From the NCBI GenBank assembly GCA_052390115.1, contig JBQTHE010000015.1, positions 1 through 64,000 of the forward strand: a stretch of 64,000 bases of DNA, in the 5' to 3' direction. Below the pieces are notes generated by a model that was not told the origin of the DNA, did no database searches, and saw only the letters and a program-made list of their open reading frames with translations. This document shows positions 33,188 to 41,491 of the stretch, piece by piece. The stretch is from GCA-003244245 sp052390115. Its GTDB lineage: Bacteria; Actinomycetota; Actinomycetes; Mycobacteriales; Pseudonocardiaceae. How positions within the stretch are numbered: position 1 is the first letter of the stretch; each line of letters opens with the position of its first letter. A program made the position numbers and the translations under genes.

Positions 33188-34477
33188 ATGGCTGAGCTGG
33201 CCGACCTGCTGACCGGCGCAGTCGCCAGGCACGCGCTGGCCGCGCGCGACGTTACCGCGGTGTTCCGCATCCTGCGCGACGCCGGCGTGAGCCAGATTCG
33301 CATCGCGCGCGCCACCGGCCAGCGGCAGCCGGAGGTCTCTGAGATCATCTCCGGCCGTCAGGTGCAGTCCGTTGCGCTGCTGGAGCGGATCGCCGACGGG
33401 CTGGGGGTGCCCCGGGGCTGGATGGGCCTGGCGTACGACCCAGCCCTCGGACCAGAGCCGGTAGTGCCCGACGAGGCGACAAGCGAGGATGAATGCGGGA
33501 GTAACCTGCTGCGCCGCGCCGCCACCCTGTTGTGCGGCAAGCCCGTGTTCGGTGCAGCGGAGCCGATCCGCGTCAAGCACACGCCGACCCCGGTGCCGCG
33601 CCGGATCGGCTCCGCCGACATCGCGCAGGTGGCGAGCGCCACCGAGCGGCTGGGCCAGCTCGTCGGTGATCATGGCGGCATCCCGATGACCGCCGCCCTC
33701 ACCGCGCACGCCCGAACTAGCGAGGCGCTGCTCGGCGCCGACATGCGCGAGCCGGTCCGGCAGCAATTGCTGATCGCGCTGGCCGATGCGCACCGGATCG
33801 CCGGAGCCGCAGCCGAGGGCGCCGGGCTACGCGACCTCGCCCGCCAGCACCACGCTCGAAGCATGGACTGCGCAGGCGCCGGGGGCGACCTACTCAGGGC
33901 GGTCGTGAGCGTGGGCACCCTGGGCAGTATGGAGGTGCGCGTCGAGCCGGATGAAGCCCTCAAGTTTTTCCAGCTCGGCGCAGCGACCGCGCCAACACCC
34001 CTGGTCCGCGCGATGTTGGAGTACGACTGCGCCCTTGCACTCGGACTGCTCGGCCTGGCTGAGGAATCACTCGCTGCGCTGCGCCGGGCCCACGACACCT
34101 ACCAGAAGGCGAGGGACGAACCCCGGCCGTGGGATTATCTCGCGAGGAATCTGCCGCACGTTGAAGGCTGCACTTACCTCGCGCTCGGTTACTTCGACCG
34201 CGCCGCAGCGGCCCTTTCTGCAGCGGTGGACGGGGCCGGTCACGCGGTGGGGTGTTCGGTGGACAACTTCGGCCATCTCGCGGCGGCACAGCTACGTTGC
34301 GGGGAATTGCGATCCGGCCTGCATACTGCCCGGCAAGCGATCGGCCTAGTCAAGGACTTCCGCTCGGTGCCGGTATTGGCCCGGCTTGCGCCGCTGCAGG
34401 AGGCCGCCGCCGCCCGGCGCGACTCTACGTGCCAGGACCTGGCCCGCGAGCTGGCGATGCTGCGCAGCGCGGCGTGA
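33188..34477 (+). CDS. XRE-family regulator with TPR-like C-terminus
   Basis: A 429-residue protein. Residues about 22-70 form a helix-turn-helix (FRILRDAGVSQIRIARATGQRQPEVSEIISGRQVQSVALLERIADGLGVPRGWMGLAY). The remaining 350 residues are helical repeats resembling TPR units, which in related actinobacterial regulators bind peptides or partner proteins. ATG 33188 follows GGAGGGCACG. Its stop overlaps the methyltransferase start (GTGA). It likely controls the divergent Cys-rich gene. Confidence 0.85.
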   Translation: MAELADLLTGAVARHALAARDVTAVFRILRDAGVSQIRIARATGQRQPEVSEIISGRQVQSVALLERIADGLGVPRGWMGLAYDPALGPEPVVPDEATSEDECGSNLLRRAATLLCGKPVFGAAEPIRVKHTPTPVPRRIGSADIAQVASATERLGQLVGDHGGIPMTAALTAHARTSEALLGADMREPVRQQLLIALADAHRIAGAAAEGAGLRDLARQHHARSMDCAGAGGDLLRAVVSVGTLGSMEVRVEPDEALKFFQLGAATAPTPLVRAMLEYDCALALGLLGLAEESLAALRRAHDTYQKARDEPRPWDYLARNLPHVEGCTYLALGYFDRAAAALSAAVDGAGHAVGCSVDNFGHLAAAQLRCGELRSGLHTARQAIGLVKDFRSVPVLARLAPLQEAAAARRDSTCQDLARELAMLRSAA

Positions 34478-35250
34478 CTCGCGACGACAGGCGAGCCGCC
34501 ACGGCGGCGCTGTGGGGGTTGGCCGACTACTCCGGCCTGGCAAACCTGCTCGATCCGGCGGCCGCCGCGCTGGTCGACACGGCCGCTCCGGGCACGGGCG
34601 ATCGCGTGCTCGACGCCGCGGCCGGTACCGGCAATGTCGCGATGCGAGCCGCCGCGCGCGGTGCACAGGTCACTGCCTGTGACCTCGCCCCGCGGATGGT
34701 GCAGCTGGGCCGGGAGCGCACCGGGTCCGGGGTGGAGTGGATCGAGGCCGACGTCGAGGACCTGCCGCTGCCCGACGCCACTATGGACGTCGCCCTTTCC
34801 GCGTTCGGTGTGATCTTCGTGCCCCGGCCCGAGGTGGCTCTGGCGCAGCTGCACCGGGTGCTGGTGCCCGGTGGGCGGTTCGGCCTCACGGCGTGGACCG
34901 TGGACGGCTTCATCGCCGAGCGGGCCCGCATCGTCCGGGAATTCGTGCCACCCGACCCGGCGGCCCCCGACACGCTGAGCTGGGGCGATGCTGACGTACT
35001 GGAACGGAGGTTCACCACCACCGGGTTCACCGCTGTGCGGATCGAGCGCCGGTCGCTGCCCTGGCATTTCGACTCCGGCGCGGCGCTGACCGCGTTCCTC
35101 ACCGCGCACTCGCCGGCGCACGTCGCCGCCAAAAAAGCGGCCGGCGATCGGGCCAGCGAGATGGTCGCCGCGATCGAGCGGCACGCGTCGCCCGACGGCG
35201 GTCCGGTGCGGGTAGAGGCGGAGTACCTCTTGGCGCTAGCGCGCTCGTGA
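34474..35250 (+). CDS. class I SAM-dependent methyltransferase
   Basis: A 258-residue methyltransferase with the SAM-binding motif I VLDAAAGTGNVAMRAA, the acidic loop VEWIEADVEDLPLPDATMDVALSAFG and VLVPGGRFGLTAW typical of UbiE/Methyltransf_11-type enzymes. The substrate is unknown. It is co-translated with the XRE/TPR regulator through a GTGA overlap. The stop TGA is part of the stop-codon hairpin at 35247. Confidence 0.88.
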   Translation: MTRDDRRAATAALWGLADYSGLANLLDPAAAALVDTAAPGTGDRVLDAAAGTGNVAMRAAARGAQVTACDLAPRMVQLGRERTGSGVEWIEADVEDLPLPDATMDVALSAFGVIFVPRPEVALAQLHRVLVPGGRFGLTAWTVDGFIAERARIVREFVPPDPAAPDTLSWGDADVLERRFTTTGFTAVRIERRSLPWHFDSGAALTAFLTAHSPAHVAAKKAAGDRASEMVAAIERHASPDGGPVRVEAEYLLALARS

Positions 35251-35286
35251 GTGGCGATCGGTGCTATAACAATGTTACGCACTCAC
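35247..35286. repeat. stop-codon hairpin, family copy 2, shared by convergent genes
   Basis: GTGAGTG and CACTCAC arms enclose an inner TAAC-aat-GTTA stem. The left arm supplies the TGA stop of the methyltransferase and the right arm, read on the other strand, supplies the TGA stop of the GGDEF-EAL gene. Both genes end inside the same 40-bp hairpin, which also serves as a bidirectional terminator. Confidence 0.8.
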
Positions 35287-37328
35287 GCGCCGAGTAGGCC
35301 GGGGACGGCCTGCTGGGCAACCGGCGGGGCGAACGCGGTGCCGCGCGCGGAGTCGACTCCGATCTGACGCCACCAGTCCACCTGCTCGGGGCTGTCGAGT
35401 CCGGCCACGACGACAGCGGTGCCGGTGCGGCGCATCAAGGGCACCAGGCCGGCCAAGGCGGAGCGCACCACCGAGTCCGGCTGTGCGGCCACCAACGGGC
35501 CGGCCAGTTCCACTCCATGCGCCGGCAGGGATTCCAGCAGGGCCAGATTCCCGACCGCCTGGCCAAACCTGGTGAGCGTGGTGCGCACCCCGATGTCGGC
35601 CAGGGTGCCCACGTTGTCCTCCGCGTCGCCGTGCCCCGCGACGACCACCTCCACCGGCATCCCGAGGTGGATGTCCTCCGGTCGGAGCTGGGCCGCTTTC
35701 AGGGTGCCGTTCACCACGGCCACCAGGTCGGGGTCCTGGGTCAGATGAGTGGTCAGATCGACGCGCACCGGCGGCACTGCGCAACCGAGCTGGTCCCGCC
35801 AGCTACAAAACTGCTCGCAGGCTTGCCGCAGCATCCACGGCCCGATCGACAGGACCAGGCCGGTCTGCTCGGCCAGCGCGACGCAATCCTCATGCGCCAC
35901 GACACCGCGCTCTGGATGGTCCCATCGCAGCAAGGCGGAAAGCGCCACGATCCGTCCAGCGTCGGCCGCCGCGGGATCGAGCCGCACCATCGGTTGGTAG
36001 GACAAGGTGACCTGCCCACTTTCCCACGCCTCGGGCATGGCGGTGGCCAACGCATAGCGGGCCCGCTGCTCGGCGTCCGCGGGTGGATCGTAAAGCCCCC
36101 ACTGCCCGCGGCCGGTTCGTTGGGCCCGGTGCAGCGTCGCCTCTGCGGCACGGATCAGCTCTTTTGCCTCAGTTTCCCCGGCCGTACGTCGCACAATGCC
36201 GACACACGCGGAGACGGCCAGCCCGCGGCCGGCGAGGTAGACCGGTTCGGACAGCTCGGTGTTGATGCTCGCAGCGAGGGTGGCAGCGGTGGGGGTGGTC
36301 GGCGATTCCTCGATGAGGATCGCGAACTCGTCGGCATCGAACCGGGCAACCATGGCGCGCTGCCCGGCGACCAGCGCCTGGAGCCGCCCAGCGACCGATC
36401 TCAGCAATAGGTCACCGACACCCTGACCGAGGCCGTCGTTAACGATCGCGAAGCCATCCAAGTCAATCTTGCAGAGCATGACGGCGGCGCCGCGCTCACG
36501 CTCGAGCAGCGCTTCGAGGTGGATTGCGAAGTGCAGCCGGTTGGGCAGCCCGGTCAGCAGGTCATGCAGCGACTGGTGGCGCACCCGCTGCTCGAGCAGT
36601 TGCCGGTCGGTGAAGTCCTCGACCATCGTGACGTGGTGTGTCGGGCTGCCCGCCACGTCGCGCAGCACAGTCGCGGTCAGCGCGACCAAGGTGGTGTCCC
36701 CGTCCGCGGCGAGGAGCTTGACCCGGTTCTGGAAACGTTCCCGCGTGCCGTCGCGCAGCGCCTGGTACGCGGCTTTCAGCAACGCCGCGTCGTCGGGATG
36801 GAAAAGCTCGCTGATCTCGCGAACCGCGAATTCGGTGGGCGAGAAGCGCAGGATTTCGGTCAGCGCAGCATTGGTCTGGGTGATGGTGCCGTCCAGTTGG
36901 CTGATCACCATGCCCACCGGGGCGGAGTCGAAGACCTCCTGGAACCGGGCCTCGTCCTGCTCGACGACGCGACGGCGCAGCGCCGTGGTGTACCCGGAGG
37001 CCAGCGCGCCGAGCAGGGACGCGACCTTGCCGGCCAGCCCCTCGACGGTGCGTAGCTCATGTTGTCCGAGTAGCTCGCGGGCGAGGATTTCCACTGTGCG
37101 GCCCAGGCTCTGCGCACCGGTGAAACCTTGCGCGACGAGCTTGCCGCCGACTTCCGCCGCAGCTTCCGGGGAGAACTGCGGCTGCCCGAGCACGTCGATC
37201 AGGAGGTTGAGCTGATCACGAAGGCATTCCTCGACACACTCGCGCCGGGACGGTACCTCAGCGGTCGGGAGCACCGCATCGGCCCAGGCGCGGGCCAGCT
37301 CCGCCCGCGGGAAAGGCTGGCCGCTCAT
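35283..37328 (-). CDS. PAS-GGDEF-EAL protein with degenerate active sites
   Basis: A 681-residue protein: an alpha-helical N-terminal region (1-125), a PAS domain (about 128-250), a GGDEF domain (about 252-410) and an EAL domain (about 425-675). The GGDEF signature reads FDADEF, and the EAL signature reads LSALLRW in place of the catalytic Glu form; the later DDFGTG-type motif is TRFGQAVG. Cyclase and phosphodiesterase activity are therefore both doubtful, and a c-di-GMP-binding or scaffold role is more likely. No membrane segments are seen, so it is cytoplasmic. Confidence 0.9.
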   Translation of the reverse strand: MSGQPFPRAELARAWADAVLPTAEVPSRRECVEECLRDQLNLLIDVLGQPQFSPEAAAEVGGKLVAQGFTGAQSLGRTVEILARELLGQHELRTVEGLAGKVASLLGALASGYTTALRRRVVEQDEARFQEVFDSAPVGMVISQLDGTITQTNAALTEILRFSPTEFAVREISELFHPDDAALLKAAYQALRDGTRERFQNRVKLLAADGDTTLVALTATVLRDVAGSPTHHVTMVEDFTDRQLLEQRVRHQSLHDLLTGLPNRLHFAIHLEALLERERGAAVMLCKIDLDGFAIVNDGLGQGVGDLLLRSVAGRLQALVAGQRAMVARFDADEFAILIEESPTTPTAATLAASINTELSEPVYLAGRGLAVSACVGIVRRTAGETEAKELIRAAEATLHRAQRTGRGQWGLYDPPADAEQRARYALATAMPEAWESGQVTLSYQPMVRLDPAAADAGRIVALSALLRWDHPERGVVAHEDCVALAEQTGLVLSIGPWMLRQACEQFCSWRDQLGCAVPPVRVDLTTHLTQDPDLVAVVNGTLKAAQLRPEDIHLGMPVEVVVAGHGDAEDNVGTLADIGVRTTLTRFGQAVGNLALLESLPAHGVELAGPLVAAQPDSVVRSALAGLVPLMRRTGTAVVVAGLDSPEQVDWWRQIGVDSARGTAFAPPVAQQAVPGLLGA

Positions 37329-37473
37329 CGCCCTTTGCTCACCTCGCCCAGCGTCCCTAGCAGCACTGATATACCTAACGCTCCGATAGCATGCCGACTG
37401 TCACCGCGCTGACCTGGTCGTTTCCCCAGGACCGGGAGGTTCCGAGCGTAGCGGCCGCCCGTAGGCTGCGCAG

Positions 37474-38733
37474 GTGCGAGTCCTCGTCATCGGCGCCGGC
37501 GCCCGCGAGCACGCCCTGGCGCTGGCCCTGTCCAGGGACCCATCGGTCACCGCGCTGGCCTGCGCGCCGGGTAATGCCGGCACCGCGGTGATCACGCAGC
37601 AACACGCTGTGGACGTCACCGATCCGGCGGAAGTTGCACAACTGGCGAAGTCCTGGTCGGCCGACCTGGTGGTGATCGGCCCCGAGGGGCCGCTGGTGGC
37701 CGGCGCCGCCGACGCGGTGCGTGCGGCCGGGATCGCCTGCTTCGGCCCGTCCGCCGGTGCGGCGCAGATCGAGGGATCCAAAGCGTTCGCCAAGGACGTG
37801 ATGGCCGTCGCGGGGGTGCCCACTGCGCGCAACGAGCTGGTGGACAACCCGGCCCGGCTCGACGCCGCGCTGCATCACTTCGGACCGCCATGGGTGGTCA
37901 AGGACGACCGCCCGGCCGGGGGCAAGGGGGTCGTGGTCACCGAGGACCTGGAGGTGGCCCGGGTGTACGCGCTGACCCTGCTCGACGGCGGCCACCCGGT
38001 GCTGTTGGAGTCCTACCTGGACGGTCCGGAAGTCTCGCTGTTCTGCCTAGTCGATTCCAGCGCTGTGGTGCCGTTACTACCCGCCCAGGACTTCAAGCGG
38101 GTCGGCGAAGGGGACGTCGGCCCGAACACCGGTGGGATGGGTGCCTATGCCCCGCTGCCCTGGGCTCCCGAATCGCTGGCCACCGATGTCGTGGCGCAGA
38201 TCGTGCAGCCGGTGGTCGACGAATTGGGCCGGCGCGGCAAAGGATCTTTCGAGGGGTTCTCCGGATTGCTCTATGCCGGGCTGGCGCTCACCGCGGACGG
38301 CCCGCAGGTGATCGAGTTCAACTGCCGCTTCGGAGATCCGGAAACCCAGGCCGTGCTGGCGCTGCTGCGCACGCCGCTGGCCGGGCTGCTCCACGCCACC
38401 GCTACGGGTGCGCTGTCCCAACAGCCGCCGCTGCGCTGGGACCCGGGGGCGGCGATAGCCATCGTGGTGGCCGCCGAGGGATATCCCGGAATCCCACGAA
38501 CCGGAGACGTGATCACCGGAGCGCATGGTGCGGGGATCTTGCACGCAGGCACCCGTCGCCGCGACGACGGCGCCGTCGTGTCGGCCGGTGGTCGGGTGCT
38601 CACCGTGGTCGGCACCGGCGTCGATCTCGCTGCCGCACGCGAGCAGGCCTACCAGCGCGTCGCGCAGGTGCACCTACCGGGTTCGCATTACCGCAGCGAT
38701 ATCGGTCTACGCGCGACGCGCCGAGAGTCTTGA
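37474..38733 (+). CDS. purD: phosphoribosylamine-glycine ligase
   Basis: Catalyses ATP-dependent joining of phosphoribosylamine and glycine, step two of purine synthesis. The 419-residue ATP-grasp protein shows MRVLVIGAGAREHALALAL at the start, WVVKDDRPAGGKGVVV, QDFKRVGEGDVGPNTGGMGAY and VIEFNCRFGDPETQ, all hallmark segments. GTG 37474 is the start. The canonical KADGLA segment reads KDDRPA here, a minor change. It stands alone, apart from purA and purB. Confidence 0.96.
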   Translation: MRVLVIGAGAREHALALALSRDPSVTALACAPGNAGTAVITQQHAVDVTDPAEVAQLAKSWSADLVVIGPEGPLVAGAADAVRAAGIACFGPSAGAAQIEGSKAFAKDVMAVAGVPTARNELVDNPARLDAALHHFGPPWVVKDDRPAGGKGVVVTEDLEVARVYALTLLDGGHPVLLESYLDGPEVSLFCLVDSSAVVPLLPAQDFKRVGEGDVGPNTGGMGAYAPLPWAPESLATDVVAQIVQPVVDELGRRGKGSFEGFSGLLYAGLALTADGPQVIEFNCRFGDPETQAVLALLRTPLAGLLHATATGALSQQPPLRWDPGAAIAIVVAAEGYPGIPRTGDVITGAHGAGILHAGTRRRDDGAVVSAGGRVLTVVGTGVDLAAAREQAYQRVAQVHLPGSHYRSDIGLRATRRES

Positions 38734-38805
38734 GCTACTGGTGAGGGCCTGACGCGATAGCCTCCCGGGCGATCACTGCGGAAGAAGTGGAGGCCGAGCA
38801 AGACG

Positions 38806-39372
38806 ATGGTGATATGCGACCGCCAAGGCGACGAGCTGCTGCTGTCGCTGTCGCCGGAAGGCGTCCGCTTCCTGCGTGAACAGTGGTCCTGGCTGCGCGA
38901 ACTGGTGCGCTGGCAGCTCGGCGGTTGCACTGAAGATCCGCTGTCCCAGCTCACCGGGCTGCCGGTACCCACCGGCACAATCGACGGTCGGCTGGCCTAC
39001 GTCGTGGACTACTGGTGCGGCACGGAGGAGAACGGTCCGGTCCGAAAGGTCTGGGAGGGCTGGGTCCTCCACGATCTGGAACACAGTCTGACCCGGGTGC
39101 TCGGTACACTGCCCCGCCACGGTGGTGTGGTCCAACTTTCCGGTCAGGGTTATCCGGCCGCCGCCGAGTGGGGCTGGATGCTCGAGACGCTGCACGTCGT
39201 GCTGGACGTCTCCGGTCGAGTGAGTACCCCGGGTGCACCGGAACGCATGCTGCCACCGCCGCCGTCGGCCCAGGACACCGACAGCTACCGGCGCAGCCTG
39301 CGCTGGTTGGAGATGGTGCTCGACGCGCTGGCGCAGGCCGGCCGGGCCGCCCCAGCCGGCGCCAGCGACTGA
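38806..39372 (+). CDS. hypothetical protein downstream of purD
   Basis: A 188-residue cytoplasmic protein, mainly helical, with several Trp (FLREQWSWLRELVRWQL, YVVDYWCGTEENG, VWEGWVLHDLEHSLTRVL). It resembles DUF2017-type small actinobacterial proteins only loosely, so no family is assigned. ATG 38806 is the likely start. Array D follows its stop codon. Confidence 0.65.
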   Translation: MVICDRQGDELLLSLSPEGVRFLREQWSWLRELVRWQLGGCTEDPLSQLTGLPVPTGTIDGRLAYVVDYWCGTEENGPVRKVWEGWVLHDLEHSLTRVLGTLPRHGGVVQLSGQGYPAAAEWGWMLETLHVVLDVSGRVSTPGAPERMLPPPPSAQDTDSYRRSLRWLEMVLDALAQAGRAAPAGASD

Positions 39373-39384
39373 CCCGCATACCCC

Positions 39385-39450
39385 GGCGTGTCGGGCTCAC
39401 CTGCCCGGTGTGTCAGGCTCTCATGCCCGGTGTGTCAGGCTCTCATGCCC
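39385..39450 (+). repeat. 22-bp tandem array D (3 units)
   Basis: Units at 39385, 39407 and 39429 begin GGCGTGTC, GGTGTGTC and GGTGTGTC; the second and third are identical. The array starts 12 bases after the hypothetical gene's stop codon, preceded by CATACCCC, and a partial fourth unit fades out into the convergent aminotransferase end. Confidence 0.88.
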
Positions 39451-39470
39451 GACGTACACCATCGAGAACA

Positions 39471-40685
39471 TCAGGCGGGCGCTCCGGGAAACGGCTGCCC
39501 GGACCTGGCTCGTTCGATGACACGAGCGAAGATCGGAAGCGACCGTTCCACCATCTCGTCGGTCGCCGTCAGTGAGATGCGGAAGTATCCCGGCAGCTCG
39601 ACCACATGACCGGGCAGGACGACCACTCCCTCCCCAGCGAGTAGCGCACAAAAAGCGCGGTCATCGGCCAGCGGCGCCCGCGGCAACAAGTAGAATGTGC
39701 CCTCGGGAATTTCCACCTCGTAGCCCTGCTCCCGCAATACCGCCACCATCCGGTCGCGGCGGCGTTCGATCGCCGCGACGTCGATGAGAAGACCGTCGAT
39801 ATCGGGCAGGGCGTACTGCATAACCACATCCGGCATCACCAGCTCGGAGGTAATGGTGCTGAGCAGTGCTCTGCGCACGACCTCGACCTCCGGCAGGCCG
39901 GGCGCCAAAGCCAGGAAACCGAGCTGTTGCCCCGGTGCCAGCGCGCTCTTGCTGTAAGTGTGGGCGAGCATCGAATACGGGTGGAAGAGGCCGGGACTGG
40001 AAAAGCTGCGATTGTCGAAGAGAATGCGGCTGTACGCTTCATCGGAGATCATCCAAATAGGACGACCGTACCGTCCAGCCGCCTCCGCCAGCTCCCCCGC
40101 CAGACGCGCAAGGGTGGCGGCCGGGTAGATCCGCCCCGTCGGGTTGTGTGGGGTGTTGACGATGACGGCTCGGGTCCGTGGTCCCAGCGCCGCGCCGATG
40201 GCGTCGACATCCAAGTCGAAGACCGGCGGTTCGAGCCGGACGCGAACGGGCGTGGCACCGCTGGCGACGATCATCGCCTCGTAAAAGAACCACGGCGGGC
40301 TCAGGAAGACGACCTCGTCACCGGGGTCGACCACGGTACTCAGGGCGAGTGCCACAGCTCCGGAGGCGCCGCGGGTAAGGAACACGTTCTGGGCAGCGAA
40401 ATCCACCCCCAGCTCGGCGGTCAGTGAGGCTGCCGCTGCCCGGCGCGCAGGCTCGTGCATCAGACGGTAGGCGAACCAGTCCGTCGAGGCCGGAACGCTC
40501 CATCGGCGCAGCGCCTCGACGAAGCCGGGCAGGGCCGGCTCCTGCGGGTTGCCCGCCATGAAGTCGGCGATCACTGGCCGTGCTCGCTGGTCCGTTGATG
40601 ACGGCACCGCCTCCATGAACTCCAAGAAGGGACGCAGGGCCCGCTGTACCGCTTCGGCTTGCCTGGCGATCACCTGCTCGACCAT
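39471..40685 (-). CDS. class I/II PLP-dependent aminotransferase
   Basis: A 404-residue fold-type I enzyme: NTPHNPTGRIYP (pyridine-ring Asn), SDEAYSRI (Asp), and the Schiff-base Lys in HTYSKSALAPGQQLGFL, with a late Arg in GYFRISLTATDEM. The substrate is unknown. ATG 40685 follows a GGAGGTCGCT site. It lies convergent with the gene ending at 39372. Confidence 0.92.
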   Translation of the reverse strand: MVEQVIARQAEAVQRALRPFLEFMEAVPSSTDQRARPVIADFMAGNPQEPALPGFVEALRRWSVPASTDWFAYRLMHEPARRAAAASLTAELGVDFAAQNVFLTRGASGAVALALSTVVDPGDEVVFLSPPWFFYEAMIVASGATPVRVRLEPPVFDLDVDAIGAALGPRTRAVIVNTPHNPTGRIYPAATLARLAGELAEAAGRYGRPIWMISDEAYSRILFDNRSFSSPGLFHPYSMLAHTYSKSALAPGQQLGFLALAPGLPEVEVVRRALLSTITSELVMPDVVMQYALPDIDGLLIDVAAIERRRDRMVAVLREQGYEVEIPEGTFYLLPRAPLADDRAFCALLAGEGVVVLPGHVVELPGYFRISLTATDEMVERSLPIFARVIERARSGQPFPGAPA

Positions 40686-40766
40686 AGCGACCTCCTGCCG
40701 GCACCCGTGGATACCGAACCATCCATCAAGCCCAGTCGACGCCGCCACCACGATCGATAGGCTCGC

Positions 40767-40793
40767 CGTCAGAGCCGAGATCCGGCTCTGACG
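40767..40793. terminator. perfect hairpin beside array E
   Basis: Exact 11-base arms CGTCAGAGCCG and CGGCTCTGACG around a 5-base loop, 81 bases upstream of the aminotransferase start and 2 bases from array E. It would fold in RNA from either strand. It could shield the aminotransferase gene from read-through, or be part of the repeat element. Confidence 0.6.
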
Positions 40794-40795
40794 GT

Positions 40796-40861
40796 GTGCG
40801 CCACAGCCCGACACACCGCGCACAGGAGCACGACACACCGGGCATGGGCGACGGACACGCC
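40796..40861 (-). repeat. 22-bp tandem array E (3 units)
   Basis: Minus-strand units at 40840-40861, 40818-40839 and 40796-40817 start GGCGTGTC, GGTGTGTC and GGTGTGTC. A C-rich tract precedes the first unit, as elsewhere. Unlike the other arrays, no minus-strand gene ends next to it; it lies in the region before the sigma factor gene. The 254 bases between aminotransferase and sigma factor otherwise hold only the hairpin at 40767. Confidence 0.85.
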
Positions 40862-40939
40862 GGGAGTGGGGGGCGGTATGCAACTGGGGGCGGGCTGGGC
40901 TCCGTCGGTACGGGTACCGAACGACTTCGAGAGGGTCGA

Positions 40940-41467
40940 GTGGACCAACGCGACGAGCAGGAGTTCGCGGAGTACTTCGCGGCGCGGCGCGACGCCGTGC
41001 GGCGAACCGCCTACCTGATCTGTGGCGACTGGCACCGCGCGGACGACCTCGCCCAGACCGCGTTCGTGGCGCTGCACCGGCGATGGTCCAAGGTGCGGGA
41101 TAAGGCAGCCCTGGACGCCTACGTTCGACGCACGCTGGTGCGGGCCGCGATCGATGAGTCCCGCCGGCCGTGGCGGCGGGAGCACGCCGCTGAGGTACTA
41201 CCCGAGGCCACTGCGGACACAGCCGGATCTGATGCGGTAGGCGACTCGGTAGCTACCCGATCGACGCTGGTCGACGGCCTACAGCGGGTGCCGCCCCGGC
41301 AGCGGGCCGTGTTGGTGTTGCGGTTCCTGGAGGGCCAGTCGGTGGCGGCCGTGGCCGCCGCGCTGAAGTGCACCGAGGGGACTGTGAAGAGCCAGACGGC
41401 TCGCGGGCTCGACGCCCTGCGCGCCGTGTTGGGTGACGCGTTGGACGACCTGCGGCCCGCCGGTTGA
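40940..41467 (+). CDS. SigE-family ECF sigma factor
   Basis: A 175-residue sigma factor. Region 2 is RRTAYLICGDWHRADDLAQTAFVALHRRWSKVR and region 4 LQRVPPRQRAVLVLRFLEGQSVAAVAAALKCTEGTVKSQTARGLDALR. GTG 40940 follows GAGAGGGTCGA. It precedes a gene for a single-pass membrane protein with an extracytoplasmic domain, 24 bases away, which may be its anti-sigma partner. Confidence 0.9.
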   Translation: MDQRDEQEFAEYFAARRDAVRRTAYLICGDWHRADDLAQTAFVALHRRWSKVRDKAALDAYVRRTLVRAAIDESRRPWRREHAAEVLPEATADTAGSDAVGDSVATRSTLVDGLQRVPPRQRAVLVLRFLEGQSVAAVAAALKCTEGTVKSQTARGLDALRAVLGDALDDLRPAG

Positions 41468-41491
41468 CGGCGTCGAGGAGGTGGCAGTGCG

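Noticed and set aside
39385..39450. 22-bp arrays as CRISPR
   Set aside because: Units are directly adjacent without unique spacers, arrays have two or three units, and no cas genes are present.
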